From NCBI RefSeq assembly GCF_040008265.1, contig NZ_CP155620.1:186001-250000 (forward strand): a stretch of DNA of 64,000 nucleotides, written 5' to 3'. A program made the translations under genes and the position numbers. This DNA comes from Campylobacter sp. CCS1377 (GTDB taxonomy: Bacteria > Campylobacterota > Campylobacteria > Campylobacterales > Campylobacteraceae). Positions 36,122 to 45,154 of the stretch are shown here, in pieces (the first letter of the stretch is position 1; the number at the start of each line of letters is the position of its first letter). Below the pieces are notes generated by a model, which ran no database searches, had not been told where the DNA came from, and saw only the letters and a program-made list of their open reading frames with translations.

Positions 36122-36919
36122 TTAATTTCGCAATAAATTTTTAAGTTTTGAAATCTCATTTGTGATATTTGGGCTAAGTCTTAGTAGGGTATGGGTATCT
36201 TTGTAGTTAAAAATTTGATCGGTATTGTAAGCTTTTAGTTTGCTTATAGCGGGGTTGTATTGTATAAGATTTTGAGTGCTTGCGTTAATGCCTAGTATGA
36301 TGATATCAGGGTTTTGTTTGATTAAAAATTCGCTTGAAATGATGGGGCGTTTAATTTCACTTTGTGGAGTAAGATTTTTTACGCCTATGAGTTCTAAAAT
36401 ATCAGCAACTAGGGAATTTTGTGAAAATGCCATTAAGGGATTAGAAGAGAAGAGAAAAATCGCGCTTTTATTGATGGGGTCTTGTTTTAAATCCTGTAAT
36501 GTACGCTTTGTTTTTTCTATGAGCATTTGTCCTTCTTTTTCTTTATCAAGTAAGGTAGCTAGAGTGTTGATATTGGTAAAAAGATCGTTTAGTCTTTCGC
36601 CTTTAAGATACATTGTTTTTATGTTTAAATTTTTTAAACTTTGTTCTAAGCCGGTAGAATATGAGCTTAAAATCACCAAAGTGGGTTTTAGAGCGATGAT
36701 TTTTTCTAAGGATGGATTTGAAAAAGTGCCAACGCTTGGCAAATTTTGGGTTTCTTCTGCTGGGTAAATACTTGAGTGTTCGAGCTTTGCAATGCCTGCG
36801 ATTTTATCTTCGCTATTTAACATATAGATAATTTCAACGCTTGCAGGATCTAACACCACAAGGCGTTCTTTAGCATATAAGCTTGTAAAAAGCATTAATA
36901 AAAATAAAATTTTTTTCAT
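36122..36919 (-). CDS. chuD: Periplasmic haem/iron-complex binding protein (ChuD-like)
   Basis: A 265-residue exported protein with signal peptide MKKILFLLMLFTSLYAKE. It belongs to the class III (BtuF/FecB/HmuT) binding-protein family: ERLVVLDPASVEIIYML near the start, LPSVGTFSNPSLEKIIALKP (near residue 60) and ISSEFLIKQNPDIIILGINA (near residue 198). It is the last gene of the receptor-permease-ATPase-binding protein operon and overlaps the ATPase gene by four bases. Position next to chuZ and the TonB receptors points to haem; another iron complex cannot be excluded by sequence. Confidence 0.87.
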   Translation of the reverse strand: MKKILFLLMLFTSLYAKERLVVLDPASVEIIYMLNSEDKIAGIAKLEHSSIYPAEETQNLPSVGTFSNPSLEKIIALKPTLVILSSYSTGLEQSLKNLNIKTMYLKGERLNDLFTNINTLATLLDKEKEGQMLIEKTKRTLQDLKQDPINKSAIFLFSSNPLMAFSQNSLVADILELIGVKNLTPQSEIKRPIISSEFLIKQNPDIIILGINASTQNLIQYNPAISKLKAYNTDQIFNYKDTHTLLRLSPNITNEISKLKNLLRN

Positions 36920-37695
36920 TTTTTCTCCTTTAAAGTTAAGATATAAGGTTTGTTTTCATGAAATAAAACTTTGCAGTTTAAATCATAAATTTCTTTAAGA
37001 ATTTCTTCTTTAAAAAGCTTTTCTACGCTTCCTTGATAACGCAAAACTCCTTCTTTTAAAAAAAGAATTTTGTTACAAAATAAGGCGGCGAGATTAAGAT
37101 CGTGCAAAATGGCTACGATGGCAATATCGCTTGTTTTTAGTAAATGCTCACAAAGACTTAAAAGTTCTATGGCGTAGTTTAGATCAAGGGCTGAAGTTGG
37201 TTCATCTAAAAATAAAATTTTAGGTTTTTTCAAAAGGGCTCTTGCAAGCAAAACGCGTTGAAATTCTCCACCACTTAAAGTGAGAATATTTCTTTGTAAA
37301 AATTGATCGATTTTTAAAATTTTGGCTAAATTTTGCACTTCGTCAATATCTTGTTTAGAATAAGTACTAAAAGAATGTTTAAGAGTTGAAAATTTTCCCA
37401 TTAAAAGTACATCAATGACAAGTAAAGGGGTGTTTAGTCCTGATTTTTGAGGTACAAAACCCAAAATTTGGCTTAGTTCTTTTAAAGAGTAGTTTTTTAA
37501 ATTTTTATTAAAAATGATAATTTCGCCTTGATTGTATTCTAGACTTTGAAGCATATTTTTCATTAAAGTGCTTTTGCCCGAGCCATTAGGACCCAAAATT
37601 CCTAAAAAATCACCCGAATTAACTTCAAAATTAATATCTTTTAGTAAGGTTTTTTTGCCATAAGAAAAATGTAAATTTTTTACTTTTATACTCAT
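36916..37695 (-). CDS. chuC: Haem/iron ABC transporter ATPase (ChuC-like)
   Basis: A 259-residue ABC ATPase of the FecE/HmuV type. Motifs: Walker A GILGPNGSGKSTLMKNML (near residue 38), Q-loop LGFVPQKSG, signature LSGGEFQRVLLARAL (near residue 140), Walker B ILFLDEPTSALDLN, and switch histidine in AILHDLNLAALF. It overlaps the permease gene upstream and the binding-protein gene downstream by four bases each, so the three are translationally coupled. Confidence 0.92.
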   Translation of the reverse strand: MSIKVKNLHFSYGKKTLLKDINFEVNSGDFLGILGPNGSGKSTLMKNMLQSLEYNQGEIIIFNKNLKNYSLKELSQILGFVPQKSGLNTPLLVIDVLLMGKFSTLKHSFSTYSKQDIDEVQNLAKILKIDQFLQRNILTLSGGEFQRVLLARALLKKPKILFLDEPTSALDLNYAIELLSLCEHLLKTSDIAIVAILHDLNLAALFCNKILFLKEGVLRYQGSVEKLFKEEILKEIYDLNCKVLFHENKPYILTLKEKK

Positions 37696-38669
37696 AGAAA
37701 GCTCCTTGCCCTTAGTGCCAAAAATAAAAATATAGGTGCGCCAAAAAATGCTGTTATGATACCTATTGGAATTTCAATGGGTGCTAAAATCACTCTTGCT
37801 AGAGTGTCACAAATGAGTAAAAAAAGTCCGCCAAGCAAAGTGCAAATAGGCAAAACTAAAGCATTGTTATAATTTTTGATGAATAATCTTACAATATGAG
37901 GGATTATCAAGCCTACAAACCCAATCAGTCCTGTAAAAGCCACAGCAAAAGCAACCGCTAAAGAAGAAACTATGAGTAAGTTTCTTTTGAGTTTATTGGC
38001 ATCAACGCCTAAATTTCTTGCCTCTTCATCTCCGCTTAAAATGATATTTAATTCGTTTTTATAAGCATAAAAATAAGCCAAACAAAAAACCAAAGGGATA
38101 AAAAGCATTGCCACCTTAGACCAAGAAGAAAGTCCTAAATACCCCATAAGCCACGCGACTATTTTAAAGGAATCTTCGCCTATATAATACATAAAAAACG
38201 AAGTAAAAGCCCCTAAAAAAGAAGAAATAGCTATGCCTATGATGAGTAGGGCGGCGATAGAGGATTTGTTTGAAATTTTAAAGACAATTAAGGAGAATAC
38301 ACAAGAAAAAATAAAACCTAAAATTCCAAAATACAAATCCCCAAGTTTGAACACATAAGCCATTACTGCACCAAAGGTTGCTGCTGAGGCTATACCTATG
38401 ATATAAGGATCAGCGATTGGGTTTGCAAAAACGCTTTGAGTAATGGCTCCTGAAGAGGCAAGAAGCATACCGATTAAAATAGCCATAATAATACGAGGCA
38501 AACGAATATCTAAAAGCACTGTTTTTAAAAGCTCATCATCGCTTGCAAAGGCATTAAAAATGGCATTTAAATTTAAAAATTCATCACCGAGCATTAGCGC
38601 AAGAAAGCTCATAAAAATATAAGCCAAGATGATGAAAACAAGGCTGATTGTAAAACGCTTAGAATACAT
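37692..38669 (-). CDS. chuB: Haem/iron ABC transporter permease (ChuB-like)
   Basis: A 325-residue FecCD/BtuC-type permease with about nine or ten helices. The start at 38669 (MYSKRFTISLVFIILAYIF) fits the family. The longer open frame runs back into the receptor gene and adds a polar stretch with no family likeness. Conserved parts are LLDIRLPRIIMAILIGMLLA, SGAITQSVFANPIADPYIIG and the cytoplasmic coupling segment EEARNLGVDANKLKR. The ATG lies inside the 3' end of the upstream TonB receptor gene, an 11-base overlap that couples receptor and transporter. Confidence 0.9.
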   Translation of the reverse strand: MYSKRFTISLVFIILAYIFMSFLALMLGDEFLNLNAIFNAFASDDELLKTVLLDIRLPRIIMAILIGMLLASSGAITQSVFANPIADPYIIGIASAATFGAVMAYVFKLGDLYFGILGFIFSCVFSLIVFKISNKSSIAALLIIGIAISSFLGAFTSFFMYYIGEDSFKIVAWLMGYLGLSSWSKVAMLFIPLVFCLAYFYAYKNELNIILSGDEEARNLGVDANKLKRNLLIVSSLAVAFAVAFTGLIGFVGLIIPHIVRLFIKNYNNALVLPICTLLGGLFLLICDTLARVILAPIEIPIGIITAFFGAPIFLFLALRARSFL

Positions 38670-40758
38670 ACTTAAACTCCATGTAATAATTTCTACCTCT
38701 AGCTGGGGTGTATTGGTTGCTTGCTGAGTTTTGATAGGTGTAGTATTGTTTATCAAAAAGGTTGCGAATACCTGCTAGAATTTGCAAATTTTTATAACGA
38801 TAAATTCCGCCAATATCAGTGATAAAGTGATCTTTTATCCACTCATTTTGGCTCATTTTTCCTGTGTTTGCATCTATAACGCCACCATCTTTTGCTCTTG
38901 AATAATAAGTTAAATCAATAAAGCTTGACAAAGATGAGTTAAAGGTGTATTCTAGTCCAGCACTTGCTTTTATGCTTGAAACATAAGGAATTCTTAGTCC
39001 ATCATTTACGCCTTTTGAAATTTTAGCATCGATATAAGTTAGGCTTTGTTTTAAAAATAAAGTGTCATTTAAAAAACTTTGACTTAAACTAAGTTCTGTG
39101 CCAAGTCGCTTTGTTTGATCGATATTATAATACTTCCAAAAAGCGCCATTTGTAGCGTGCGGATCGCCAAGATAAGAAATTTCATCCTTGCTTTGGGTGT
39201 AAAAAAGTGTTAAATTCCACTCATAAAAATCCCACCAAAAATCTTTTATACCCACTTCAAAGGTGTCAAAAATTTCAGGTTCTAAATTCGCGGTGTAATA
39301 ACCCTTTGTTTGATCTTTATTGACAAATTGCGCTGGAGTTGGCGAAACAAAACCCCGTTCAAATTTTGCATAAATACTGCCTGTATCAGAATATTTAAAA
39401 TTTGGAGTGATTTCGAATGCGAAATTGTTTGTATCTTGCTTATCTATACTAAAAAGCGTGAGTTCATCTTTTGGATATCCAGGAATTGGAAAAGCCATAT
39501 CCATTTCATTGCGATAGTTTCTATCGCCTTTATAAGAGGCATATTCGTATCTTACCCCACTGAAAATACCGAATTTTTCATTGATTTGATGAGAATTTAG
39601 AGCAAAAAGAGAATGGCTTTGTTTTTGCATTGTCATATTTGTTGTCATTCTATGATAAGTTATCATGCCTGGTACGCTATAAAATACCAAGCTTTTTCTT
39701 TTTGCGTCGTGATTTATAAATTCATAACCAAAACTAAGATAAGAATTTTCGCCGTAGCTAAATTTACTCTTTAAATTTATCCCCGTTAGTGTATCTTCAA
39801 AGCCGCTACCATCTTGATAGGCTGTTGTTCCCATCATCGCAATTTCATCTTTTAGGTAGTGTATTTTTTGATTTTGCCAAAAAGCTCCAAGATTAAACTC
39901 CCAATTATCGTTTAAGGCATGATGAAAATCAAGACTTAACTCCGGACGAATGATTTTGCTGATATTATCCCCATCGCCTCTTTGTGTGGGATCTTGTTTT
40001 ATTTGCTCTTTGGTAAGATAGCCACTGCTTGTGTTTTTGCTTTCAAAATAATTATAAGCAAAGCTTAAATCACTATCATCTCCTATATCAAGATAAGCTT
40101 TTGAATTCATAAAATAACCCTTTTCATTATAGCCTTTTTGATAGCCATCACGGTTAAAGCTGTTTATATCAAGACTTAAAGAAAAATCTTCACTTAATTT
40201 TTTAGCTAAATTCACATTGAAATTTCCGCCCAAATTGCCTTTATCATAACTATCGCCTTTTACGCTAAAAGATAGGGCGTCATTTTTTTGCTTTTTAGTG
40301 ATGATATTAATTACCCCACCTCTTGTTCCGTTACCATAAAGCACAGCTCCGCCCCCTGGAATAATTTCTATGCGTTCGATATTGTCTAAATTTATGGTGT
40401 TAAGTGGGGTTACTCCGTGTGAGTTATCAAGCACATTTATAGCACGACCATCAACCATAACTTTTACTGCGATACTTGATTTTTCGCCTTGTCCTCGTAT
40501 ATCGATATTTTGCCCTAAACCAAAATTCACAAAAGAAATTCCACTCACTCTTTGCAAGGCTTGCTCTACTGAAGTGTAGCCTTTGTTTTGCAAGTCCTTA
40601 CCTTCAACAACAACAACATTTCTTAAATTACTGTCCGCATCTTGCTCAAATCCACTAGCTGAAACGATAACCTTATCGATACTTGCTGTATCTTCTGCAT
40701 TTAAATTTAGTGCACTAAGAGTCAATAGTAGTGCTAGAGAATATTTTGTATGTTTCAT
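38659..40758 (-). CDS. chuA: TonB-dependent outer-membrane receptor (ChuA-like), copy 1
   Basis: A 699-residue outer-membrane receptor with signal peptide MKHTKYSLALLLTLSALNLNA. It has a TonB-box-like start (ASIDKVIVSASGFEQ), a plug domain (residues about 35-150, ending in ERIEIIPGGGAVLYGNGTRG, then GVINIITKK) and a 22-strand barrel ending in YYMEFKYVF (terminal Phe). It lies immediately before the permease, as chuA does in C. jejuni, so haem is the likely ligand. Parts of the plug are nearly identical at the DNA level to the neighbouring receptor, while the barrels differ strongly. The two genes are ten bases apart. Confidence 0.88.
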   Translation of the reverse strand: MKHTKYSLALLLTLSALNLNAEDTASIDKVIVSASGFEQDADSNLRNVVVVEGKDLQNKGYTSVEQALQRVSGISFVNFGLGQNIDIRGQGEKSSIAVKVMVDGRAINVLDNSHGVTPLNTINLDNIERIEIIPGGGAVLYGNGTRGGVINIITKKQKNDALSFSVKGDSYDKGNLGGNFNVNLAKKLSEDFSLSLDINSFNRDGYQKGYNEKGYFMNSKAYLDIGDDSDLSFAYNYFESKNTSSGYLTKEQIKQDPTQRGDGDNISKIIRPELSLDFHHALNDNWEFNLGAFWQNQKIHYLKDEIAMMGTTAYQDGSGFEDTLTGINLKSKFSYGENSYLSFGYEFINHDAKRKSLVFYSVPGMITYHRMTTNMTMQKQSHSLFALNSHQINEKFGIFSGVRYEYASYKGDRNYRNEMDMAFPIPGYPKDELTLFSIDKQDTNNFAFEITPNFKYSDTGSIYAKFERGFVSPTPAQFVNKDQTKGYYTANLEPEIFDTFEVGIKDFWWDFYEWNLTLFYTQSKDEISYLGDPHATNGAFWKYYNIDQTKRLGTELSLSQSFLNDTLFLKQSLTYIDAKISKGVNDGLRIPYVSSIKASAGLEYTFNSSLSSFIDLTYYSRAKDGGVIDANTGKMSQNEWIKDHFITDIGGIYRYKNLQILAGIRNLFDKQYYTYQNSASNQYTPARGRNYYMEFKYVF
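40563..40680. repeat. Near-identical segment shared by the two receptor genes (copy A)
   Basis: Bases 40563-40680 and 42574-42690 match with only a handful of substitutions. They encode the mature N-terminus from the TonB-box region into the plug. A second matching segment (40309-40381 with 42288-42360) encodes the end of the plug. The same orientation 2 kb apart makes unequal crossing-over or gene conversion possible. Confidence 0.75.
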
Positions 40759-40768
40759 TTTTTACCTT

Positions 40769-42766
40769 TTAAAATTTATAATTTAATCCAATGTAATAAC
40801 TCCTACCATTTCCCACTAAGTACTGATTAGAAGCTGCATTTTGGTAGGTATAATATTTTTCATCAAAAAGATTTTTAATACCTAAATTCACTTGCATATT
40901 TTTGTAAGTATAAATCAAACCTAAATCTGTTAACAGGTATTCATCAATATCTGCATCGCTTTCATCTTTTGCTTTAGAAAAATAACTCAGATCTAAAAAG
41001 CCTATGAGATTATGATAAAAATAATACTCAACTCCTGCAGTGGCTTTCGTTTTTGAAACCAAAGGTATATCTTTGCCTTTGTCTGCACCTACTGAAATTT
41101 CAGCATCTACAAAGGCTATATTTTGATAAAAAGATACTTTTTCAAAGTCTTGTCTAAGTCCTAGTTCAAAACCATAACGGCGTGTTTCATCCAAGTTTTT
41201 ATATCCATATTCACTCATTAAAGAACCATAAGAATTGATTTCATCTTTACTTTGGGTGTAAAAAAGAGCGATATTTATTTCATTAAAGTCCCATAAATAA
41301 TCTTTTAAACCAAGTTCATAGGTGTTGTAGGTTTCGGATTTTAGATTTGAATTTGTGAAATAAATGGTATTTCCATTTTCTTGTTTTCTTGCACGGAATT
41401 GATAAGGGGTTGGCGAAACAAAACCGCGTTCGAATTTAATATATGTCCTACCTGTATCTGAATAACGAAGAGTTGGAGTGAGTTCTAAAGCGAAATTATC
41501 TGTATTGATATTATCGCTGTTAAAATTATATCCACTTCCTGTGCCATGGTGCTTATAATCTGCATACTCATATCTTGCTCCTGCACTTAATATCAAATAA
41601 TCACTAAATTCGTGAGAGTCTAAAATAAAAACTGAATGAGTATCTTTTCTATCATTGCTTGTGGTTGTGCCAATTAAAGAATCACTAAAAGCTTTGCTTT
41701 TATGTTGAGCAAATTCGTATCCATAAACTAGGTATGAATTTTCTCCGTAAGAGAATTTATTTTTTAGGTTAATGCCTTGGAGTATGTCTTCAAAATTACT
41801 TCCTTTTGAATACACCCCTGTGTCTGTTTCTTCAATTTTGGTTTTTTGTTTTTGCCAAAAAATCACAGAATGAAGATCTAATTTATCGTTAATTTTATAT
41901 TTAAATTCAGTGCTTAGTTGAGGTTTTTCGATTTTAAACGTCGTTGCAGAATCTCCTCTTTGATGAGGGTTGCTTTCAGCTTGTTCTTTGGTTAAAAAAC
42001 CTGAATTTTCATCATCATTTTTGTAATAAGAAAAATTAAAATTAATACTCATATCATCATTAATATCATAAAGAAATTTAGAATTTTGATAAAATCCTTT
42101 TTGCTTGCTACCTTCTTGATTAGACTTAGTATTAAAACCTTCAAAAGTAACATTAAAAGCAGCTTGCGGTGTGATTTTAATCGCAGTGTTTAGACCTAAT
42201 TGGGTTCCAAAATTTCCATTATCAAAAGCGCTTTCTTTAAAATTTAAACTCGCTTTGGTTTGTTTATTTTTTTTGGTGATGATATTAATTACCCCACCTC
42301 TTGTTCCATTACCATAAAGCACAGCTCCGCCCCCTGGAATAATTTCTATGCGTTCAATATCTTCAAGAGCCACACTATCCAAGGGTTTAAAATTTGTTCC
42401 CGAGGCATGCAGGCGGTTTTGATCGAGCGCATTAAGGGCTATGCCATCTAGCATTAATTTAACTGCAGCATTAGCGTTTTTTCCTTGTCCTCTAAGGTCA
42501 ATGTTTCGGCTTGTATTGCCATTGACTCCTAGGCTTGCAAAAGAAATTCCACCCACCCTTTGTAAGGCTTGTTCTACTGAAGTGTAGCCTTTGTTTTGCA
42601 AGTCTTTACCTTCAACAACAATGACATTTCTTAAATTACTGTCCGCATCTTGTTCAAATCCATTAGCTGAAACGATAACCTTATCAAGTACAGCTTTGTC
42701 TTCTGCGTAAGCATTAATAAATAAGAAAGCAAGAAGGGAAAATTTTAAAAAACGAATTGAATTCAA
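40769..42766 (-). CDS. TonB-dependent outer-membrane receptor, copy 2
   Basis: A 665-residue receptor, first gene of the operon. Signal peptide MNSIRFLKFSLLAFLFINAYA, then VLDKVIVSANGFEQDADSNL, a plug ending in the same PGGGAVLYGNGTRGGVINII block as copy 1, and a barrel ending in YYIGLNYKF. It is 34 residues shorter than copy 1, and the extracellular loops share little. A plausible reading is tandem duplication followed by divergence to a different or variant ligand. It begins about 28 bases downstream of a Fur-box-like palindrome. Confidence 0.88.
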   Translation of the reverse strand: MNSIRFLKFSLLAFLFINAYAEDKAVLDKVIVSANGFEQDADSNLRNVIVVEGKDLQNKGYTSVEQALQRVGGISFASLGVNGNTSRNIDLRGQGKNANAAVKLMLDGIALNALDQNRLHASGTNFKPLDSVALEDIERIEIIPGGGAVLYGNGTRGGVINIITKKNKQTKASLNFKESAFDNGNFGTQLGLNTAIKITPQAAFNVTFEGFNTKSNQEGSKQKGFYQNSKFLYDINDDMSINFNFSYYKNDDENSGFLTKEQAESNPHQRGDSATTFKIEKPQLSTEFKYKINDKLDLHSVIFWQKQKTKIEETDTGVYSKGSNFEDILQGINLKNKFSYGENSYLVYGYEFAQHKSKAFSDSLIGTTTSNDRKDTHSVFILDSHEFSDYLILSAGARYEYADYKHHGTGSGYNFNSDNINTDNFALELTPTLRYSDTGRTYIKFERGFVSPTPYQFRARKQENGNTIYFTNSNLKSETYNTYELGLKDYLWDFNEINIALFYTQSKDEINSYGSLMSEYGYKNLDETRRYGFELGLRQDFEKVSFYQNIAFVDAEISVGADKGKDIPLVSKTKATAGVEYYFYHNLIGFLDLSYFSKAKDESDADIDEYLLTDLGLIYTYKNMQVNLGIKNLFDEKYYTYQNAASNQYLVGNGRSYYIGLNYKF
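42574..42690. repeat. Near-identical segment shared by the two receptor genes (copy B)
   Basis: Partner of the segment at 40563-40680; see that entry. Most differences are silent or conservative (for example Ser/Asn and Val/Ile), which suggests recent exchange between the two genes. Confidence 0.75.
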
Positions 42767-42793
42767 ATTTTATCCTTTTATATTAAAATCAGA

Positions 42794-42812
42794 AATGATA
42801 ATCTATATCATT
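42794..42812. promoter_or_regulatory. Fur-box-like palindrome on the receptor side
   Basis: AATGATA, five bases, then TATCATT form a perfect 7-5-7 inverted repeat close to the classical Fur consensus. It lies 28-46 bases before the receptor gene start, where a repressor would block its promoter. Confidence 0.75.
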
Positions 42813-42915
42813 AAAAATAAAAGAGTAAATTTATCTCTTATTTAATTAAATTTTACTTAAATATCTTAATAATTTGATTTAATATCATATTTGTTAGATT
42901 TTAAGTTTATATTAA

Positions 42916-42934
42916 TACGATAATAGATATCATT
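42916..42934. promoter_or_regulatory. Fur-box-like palindrome on the chuZ side
   Basis: GATA, ATAGA, TATC with a flanking CATT resembles a second Fur box, 34-52 bases before the chuZ start. The first box is about 100 bases away, so each divergent promoter seems to have its own operator. Confidence 0.6.
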
Positions 42935-42967
42935 AATTTTCTTAAAAATTTGTTTAAAAGGATGGCA

Positions 42968-43720
42968 ATGAATTTTGAAAATATTATCACTCATATGAAT
43001 GATCATCATGGGAGTAATTTGGTTGATTTATGTGTTAAATTTGGTGGGGCTAAAGAAGTTAAAAATGCCAAGCTTGTAAGCGTGGATTTTGAAGGGCTTG
43101 ACATTGTTTATAATGATAATGAAAAGCTTAGAGTTGAATTTGTAAAAAAAGCCGATGAAAACTCTTTAAAAGACGCTATTATCGAGCTTTGTAAAGATGC
43201 AAAACCCAGTGCAAATCTTGATAGTGTAAAGCAAGAAATGCTTGAGTTTATGCGAGAATTTAACTCTGTGTGTCTAGCTACACTTAGTCCAAGCGGAAGT
43301 GTTGTTTGCTCATATGCGCCACTTATACAATGCGAAGAGGGAAATTTTATTTATATTAGTGAGGTTTCAGAACATTTTGCTAATATCAAAGAGCATCCAA
43401 ATAATATAGAAGTAATGTTTTTAGAAGATGAAAGTAAGGCTGCTTCTGTGATACTTAGAAAAAGAGTAAGATTTAAAGCTGTAGCCAAATTTATGCCAAG
43501 AGATGAAAGCTTTGATCGAATTTATGATATTTTTGAGAAAAGAGCAGATAAAGCAGTTAAGATGATACGCAATATGCTTGATTTTCATTTGATTAAACTT
43601 GAATTTGAAGAAGGGCGCTTTGTTAAAGGATTTGGTCAGGCTTATAATGTAAAAAATGGTGAGCTTGCTCACATTGGTGCAGGTGCAGGTAATCCGCATC
43701 AATTCCCGCATAAACATTGA
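42968..43720 (+). CDS. chuZ: Haem oxygenase of the HugZ type (ChuZ)
   Basis: A 250-residue split-barrel haem-degrading enzyme. I chose the ATG at 42968 (MNFENIITHMNDHHGSNLVDL) because AGGA lies five bases upstream; the ATG at 42962 overlaps that site. The N-terminal HMNDHH motif and the C-terminal loop GAGAGNPHQFPHKH, which supplies the haem-ligating His in the family, are both present. A flavin-reductase-like barrel lies between (FNSVCLATLSPSGSVVCSYA). It opens haem to release iron in the cytoplasm after uptake by the divergent chu operon. A strong hairpin follows. Confidence 0.93.
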   Translation: MNFENIITHMNDHHGSNLVDLCVKFGGAKEVKNAKLVSVDFEGLDIVYNDNEKLRVEFVKKADENSLKDAIIELCKDAKPSANLDSVKQEMLEFMREFNSVCLATLSPSGSVVCSYAPLIQCEEGNFIYISEVSEHFANIKEHPNNIEVMFLEDESKAASVILRKRVRFKAVAKFMPRDESFDRIYDIFEKRADKAVKMIRNMLDFHLIKLEFEEGRFVKGFGQAYNVKNGELAHIGAGAGNPHQFPHKH

Positions 43721-43725
43721 TTTTT

Positions 43726-43745
43726 CTAGTGGAATTATCCACTAG
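43726..43745 (+). terminator. Terminator of chuZ
   Basis: CTAGTGG and CCACTAG form a 7-bp stem with a six-base loop, followed by CTTTTATTTTTT on the plus strand, five bases after the chuZ stop. It also faces the convergent coiled-coil gene. Confidence 0.8.
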
Positions 43746-43748
43746 CTT

Positions 43749-44879
43749 TTATTTTTTAATAAGATTTTTTGCCTTTTTCCACAAGGCTATGCCTATATTT
43801 TTTGCTTTTTTAGAATTAAAATCTTTGTATTTATAGCTACTGAATTTTTCAAGTTCTGAAATTTCTTGTTTGAAGGAATTGATTTTACTTTGTGCGAGTT
43901 TGTTAAAATCATTGATTTTTGGGTTTTTCTTTAAATCATTTAGGCTTAAAAAGATTTGTTCTCTGCTTTCTGTGGCAAGGCGTTTGAGCTTAGAGAATAA
44001 AGTATTAAATTCATTATTCAGCAGATCTTGTAAAATACTTTTAATCGGATCAGGGTTTTTGTGAATTTCATATCTTAAAAGTTCAATAAATTCATCTTCA
44101 AGATGGACAAGTTGTTTAGCTTTTGCACTTAAATCTTCTTCCAAAACACAATATTTAAAACTCGTTTTAAATTTTTCTATACCTTGCTCTATACCTTGCT
44201 CTATACCTTTTACAACTCCTATACATAGATCTTTAGCGTAATTTTTAGATTCATTGGCTAGTTCAAAAGTTTCGTGCAAAATAGTTTTAGAAATACTTAA
44301 AATGCGTTCTTTTTCAAAATTACTCTCACAAATTGCGTTATACATAAGATTTTTAGTGATAGTGGTTGCAGTAAATTCGATATCTTCGTTTTTTTCTAAA
44401 GTGGTGATTAAAGCACTTTGGATGATTTCTTTTAAAATATCGAGCGTTTCTACTTCAAATAAAATCGCCTCATTGATGTAATCTTGAAGTTCTTCTTTAA
44501 AATCAGAATTTTGTATGCTTTTTTCAAGTTCGAAAAAATTTTGGCTAATTTCGTTTTTGATATGTTCTTTTTGGCGTTCGATTTTGCTTTGAATGAGGGA
44601 AAGTTCGTCGATGTATTGATAAAGCTTATTTTCTTCGTGTGCAATTTGTGCTTTAATGAGAGCTTTAATCACGCTAGTAGCGTTATTTTGGTTAAGCATA
44701 TTAAGTTTTTTTAGAGTTTTTAGAAATTCTTCTAATAAAACATCAAGAGCAAATCGAACTCTTTCTTCTTTGGTTTTTTTATAAACTAGACTAAAAACGC
44801 AATCTTCTATGAGCAAAGAAATATTTTCATTTTTGGCATTTGATAGGGTTTGTTCAAAAATATTTATTAAATTAAGCAT
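43749..44879 (-). CDS. Long coiled-coil protein of unknown function
   Basis: A 376-residue, almost wholly helical, acidic/basic alternating protein without signal peptide or membrane helix. Heptad-like stretches run at about residues 85-140 and 215-345. A short internal repeat GIEQGIEQGIEKF (near residue 230) is encoded by 12-bp tandem units. I recall a protein of the same length at this place in C. jejuni (Cj0254). It is the last gene of a group moaC-YbeD-like-this gene, 12 bases after the previous stop. A structural or scaffold role is possible; nothing more can be said. Confidence 0.75.
   Translation of the reverse strand: MLNLINIFEQTLSNAKNENISLLIEDCVFSLVYKKTKEERVRFALDVLLEEFLKTLKKLNMLNQNNATSVIKALIKAQIAHEENKLYQYIDELSLIQSKIERQKEHIKNEISQNFFELEKSIQNSDFKEELQDYINEAILFEVETLDILKEIIQSALITTLEKNEDIEFTATTITKNLMYNAICESNFEKERILSISKTILHETFELANESKNYAKDLCIGVVKGIEQGIEQGIEKFKTSFKYCVLEEDLSAKAKQLVHLEDEFIELLRYEIHKNPDPIKSILQDLLNNEFNTLFSKLKRLATESREQIFLSLNDLKKNPKINDFNKLAQSKINSFKQEISELEKFSSYKYKDFNSKKAKNIGIALWKKAKNLIKK
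44177..44200. repeat. 12-bp tandem repeat in the coiled-coil gene
   Basis: CTATACCTTGCT occurs twice exactly, followed by a third partial copy (CTATACCTT). Each unit adds four residues (GIEQ), so slippage would keep the frame. Confidence 0.8.
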
Positions 44880-44890
44880 TGTTTATCCTT

Positions 44891-45154
44891 TTATAATACA
44901 AATTTGGCTTTATTTTTAAGTTTTTCAAAAATATCTAGTCTATCTTTTTTGCTATCCACATATACGCTAAGTAAGTAGCTGTGGTATTTTCCGCTTGTGC
45001 TAGCGTTGGAGTGTCGGTATTTAAATTCTCTTTGTCCTAAAAGTTCTTCAAAAATTTCTCCCGCATTAACACCTATTTCAAAAATAACTTTATAATCCCA
45101 AAAAGTAGGATAATTAACTATAGGTTCTTTTTTAAGATCGCACAAATTTACCAC
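44891..45154 (-). CDS. YbeD-like (DUF493) small protein
   Basis: An 87-residue protein with the DUF493 layout: [20 protein letters not shown], then [19 protein letters not shown] and a C-terminal helix. The GTG at 45154 is the best start because GGAGGA lies four bases before it, and the resulting length equals E. coli YbeD. The longer ATG frame overlaps moaC by 47 bases. Family members have a regulatory-domain fold and have been linked to lipoate metabolism, without a settled function. It overlaps the end of moaC by 23 bases. Confidence 0.75.
   Translation of the reverse strand: MVNLCDLKKEPIVNYPTFWDYKVIFEIGVNAGEIFEELLGQREFKYRHSNASTSGKYHSYLLSVYVDSKKDRLDIFEKLKNKAKFVL

Noticed and set aside
37692-38756. 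Permease starting at 38756
   Set aside because: The extra 29 residues lie inside the receptor gene and are polar. The ATG at 38669 gives the normal first membrane helix.
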